The notes beneath the pieces were generated by a model that saw only the letters and a program-made list of their open reading frames with translations, was not told where the DNA came from and made no database searches. Positions 62,076 to 64,000 of a stretch of DNA of 64,000 bases are shown here, piece after piece. This DNA is from Tritrichomonas musculus (lineage: Eukaryota > Parabasalia > Tritrichomonadida > Tritrichomonadidae): assembly GCA_039105265.1 (NCBI GenBank), contig JAPFFF010000003.1:5580001-5644000 (forward strand). Direction: 5' to 3'. The translations under genes and the position numbers were made by a program. The number at the start of each line of letters is the position of its first letter. The first letter of the stretch is position 1.

Positions 62076-62835
62076 ATTAATATAAAGCATCAAATTATCT
62101 GGATAAACTCGAAAAATAAGGCTCTCTATTAAAATCTTTTTCACATTCAAATATTAATCGTCATAGTTAAATTATACCTTATAACCGTTTTTTGTATTTA
62201 AAAAATGTTTTAAATAGAGAACTTTATTTTCATCTTTAATTTTAATATTTTTTGGTTTAATATTAATTTTACATATTTTAGAAAAGATTCACAAAGCAGA
62301 AACTTGAAAATATTAACTTCATCATAGTTAATGATATCAGATTAATCTATTGAAAAACGCCTAAACATGTTTTGTAGTAAAGATAGGAATATACTATTAA
62401 TGATTATTCTATTGATATAAAAATTGCTGCATTATATTCAAGCTATGGCAAGTTATGATGCAAATACCCTTTATGATAACCTTTTTAACCACAGAGATAT
62501 CTATAAGGATTACAAAGGCCAAAAACAGAGAAATTAAATATATAATGAAACTATGATTATACACCAGTTTTTATAGAAATAAATTTTTTTAATCAATATT
62601 TATTATTACTTTTTTTTTGAATTTTTATGAGAAAAACTGATTATAGGTACTTCATATAGTATTAAAGACAATGGAATATGCTTCATTTTTTTATATGCAT
62701 CTCTGCAAAATTTGCAGCACTTTCAAATTTCCACATTATTTTTTGTACGTTTAGAGTTTTTGGTTAACATAAAATAAAAGATTACATAACTATATAACGA
62801 TTTTGTTTTACTTTTTTATCTGAAGATAACTCATA
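62076..62835. other. AT-rich flank of the Mutator-like element
   Basis: Non-coding; could contain the left terminal inverted repeat of the element that follows, but its partner lies beyond the window. Confidence 0.4.
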
Positions 62836-64000
62836 ATGCCACCAAAAAAAATTGATGAAAAAATGCAAAAGCTTCGGGAGAAAAAAAAAAGAACAAAAGA
62901 ACCCAAAACTTCAATCGATATATTTAAATTCTGTACGATTTGTTTTCAGTATTTTAATTACAAGTGCTTCTTATACAACTGCTTCTGCTTTATTCTTATT
63001 GAATGACATTTATCCACCAGCAGAATCAACATATTATAAGATTCAACAGCGTATTTCCGAAATACTTATTCAGATGGCGAGAAATTCTTGCCAAAAGTGG
63101 AGAGCGAAAATGAAAAGCAACTCTTCCATTGCATTCGATGGAAGTTGGTCGCATAGGCGAAACGCTGATCATTATCTTGTTGATTTTATTGATATATCAT
63201 TTGGAAAAATCGTAGATTTTGAAATAATCTCCAAAAAAGGTCAAGGTAAAGATAAATTTGAAGGACCATCGAACGCAATGGAGGTCGAAGCTCTCAAAGT
63301 TCTAGTTCCACGATGGAAAAGCGATAGTCGTGTCATAGCATATTGCCATGATAAAGACAGTAAAGGTCGCAAAGTAAATGAAGAGCTCGGTTGGAAAATT
63401 AAGGAAATTATTGATACAAATCATGCTATAAAATCTTTTCGAAGGAAATTTCAAAGGATAAAGAACAATTCAACGACATAATTAAGAGGTTTAAAATCGC
63501 ATCTAGAAAGATTCTTTAATGCTCTTTTAAGAATTGATTTACTAATTGAAGATAAAATTTCTTTGTGGCTAAATGTTTCGCAGCATTTAGCTGGAGATCA
63601 TTCTAAATGTCTAAAGCATAAAGAATGTAAACCTTGGAAAGATATTGACGTTGGAAACAATCGTCAAGTTCTAGATGATTTCTTAGAGAAAACAAAAGAT
63701 CTCCTATTGAAATGTGATCGATGCCACTCTACACAGATGTGCGAGAGTTTGCACGCAGTGAAAGTGGATTTCGCAAATAAGAATATAGCGTGGAAATCAA
63801 GCTGGGCTCCTCGAATATGTGCAGCAATATTATGTGTAAACGAGAAACACTGGGCGATGACATTATATGAACAACTATCGCTTCCACCTCTTTCGAAAGA
63901 AGTTTTTCACAGACTCAACAAGATTGAAGAAGATAAATGGAAATGGAGGAATGAAAGGCATTCAGAAATGTATAAAGAAATGGTTAGAAATATCAGAAGG
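62836..64000 (+). mobile_element. Mutator-like (MULE) transposase gene, disrupted, running off the right edge
   Basis: From ATG 62836 (MPPKKIDEKMQKLREKKK) the frame slips by one base in an A-run near 62880 and continues as ILITSASYTTASALFLLNDI, then YYKIQQRISEILIQMARNSC, the first catalytic block SIAFDGSWSHRRNADHYLVD, and GPSNAMEVEALKVLVPRW with YCHDKDSKGRKVNEELGW. DGxW...GxSxxMEVEA...DxDSK is the order of the Mutator-like transposase domain. One in-frame TAA (63479-63481) is followed in the same frame by a long open stretch (LRGLKSHLERFFNALLRIDL, HLAGDHSKCLKHKECKPW, KCDRCHSTQMCESLHAVK) to the window end. Few breaks, so relatively young. Confidence 0.75.

Noticed and set aside
1-64000. tRNA or rRNA genes
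   Set aside because: I looked for B-box-like GGTTCGAATCC segments with matching acceptor stems and for conserved rRNA tracts and found none that I could support by eye.

Overview
The window is a strongly AT-rich piece of a eukaryotic genome with compact, almost intronless genes. It most likely comes from a parabasalid (trichomonad), and the AT bias makes a Tritrichomonas-like species my best guess. The main evidence is a gene for an initiator-binding-domain protein (IBP39 family, 27817-28779), which is known from trichomonads. Further support comes from TCA-pyrimidine-(A/T) initiator-like sites just upstream of several ATGs, a TKL-type kinase, trichomonad-style ankyrin proteins, and a decayed Pmp-like surface protein gene. 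Species assignment is inference, because I could not search a database.

Layout. 1-5000 is transposon-rich: a pogo-like transposase fragment at the left edge, then a broken pogo-like transposase gene with a 640-bp foldback element inserted in its lysine-rich tail. The whole stretch is flanked by mirrored repeats. 5000-40050 is gene-dense housekeeping DNA on both strands. In order it holds an EF-hand protein, a TBC1D20-like Rab GAP, an STPGR/SHIPPO protein, RanBP1, a DDX47/Rrp3 helicase, a coiled-coil protein, an ER DnaJ, condensin-II CAP-G2, an ankyrin protein with three odd T-rich interruptions, more coiled-coil proteins, AK6/Fap7, an MIT-domain TKL kinase, the IBP39-like protein, a GEX1/Kar5-like karyogamy protein, an importin-beta, PP2A-B55, and a DENND6-like Rab GEF. 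40050-43900 is gene-poor and holds a 1981-bp element with 15-bp terminal inverted repeats and a perfect 8-bp target duplication. 43940-47150 carries calnexin and an ankyrin-like gene. 48300-54060 is a ruined Pmp-like gene split by a 1.6-kb foldback element. 55640-58033 is a ubiquitin protease. 58098-64000 is again mobile DNA: a 3.1-kb non-coding element with perfect 50-bp inverted repeats and a nested TTAA MITE, a Tc1/mariner remnant, and a Mutator-like transposase running off the right edge.

Functions. The genes fall into loose themes: nuclear transport (RanBP1, importin-beta), ER folding (DnaJ, calnexin), membrane traffic through Rabs (TBC, DENN), chromosome and nuclear biology (condensin II, GEX1-like), ribosome assembly (DDX47, AK6), and cytoskeleton (STPGR, EF-hand). 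There are no operons; each gene appears to be its own transcription unit. The items most worth a second look are the ultrashort T-rich intron-like interruptions in the ankyrin gene, the GEX1/Kar5-like protein in a lineage thought to be mostly asexual, the element with 8-bp target duplications, and a 14-bp motif shared upstream of the two ER chaperone genes.
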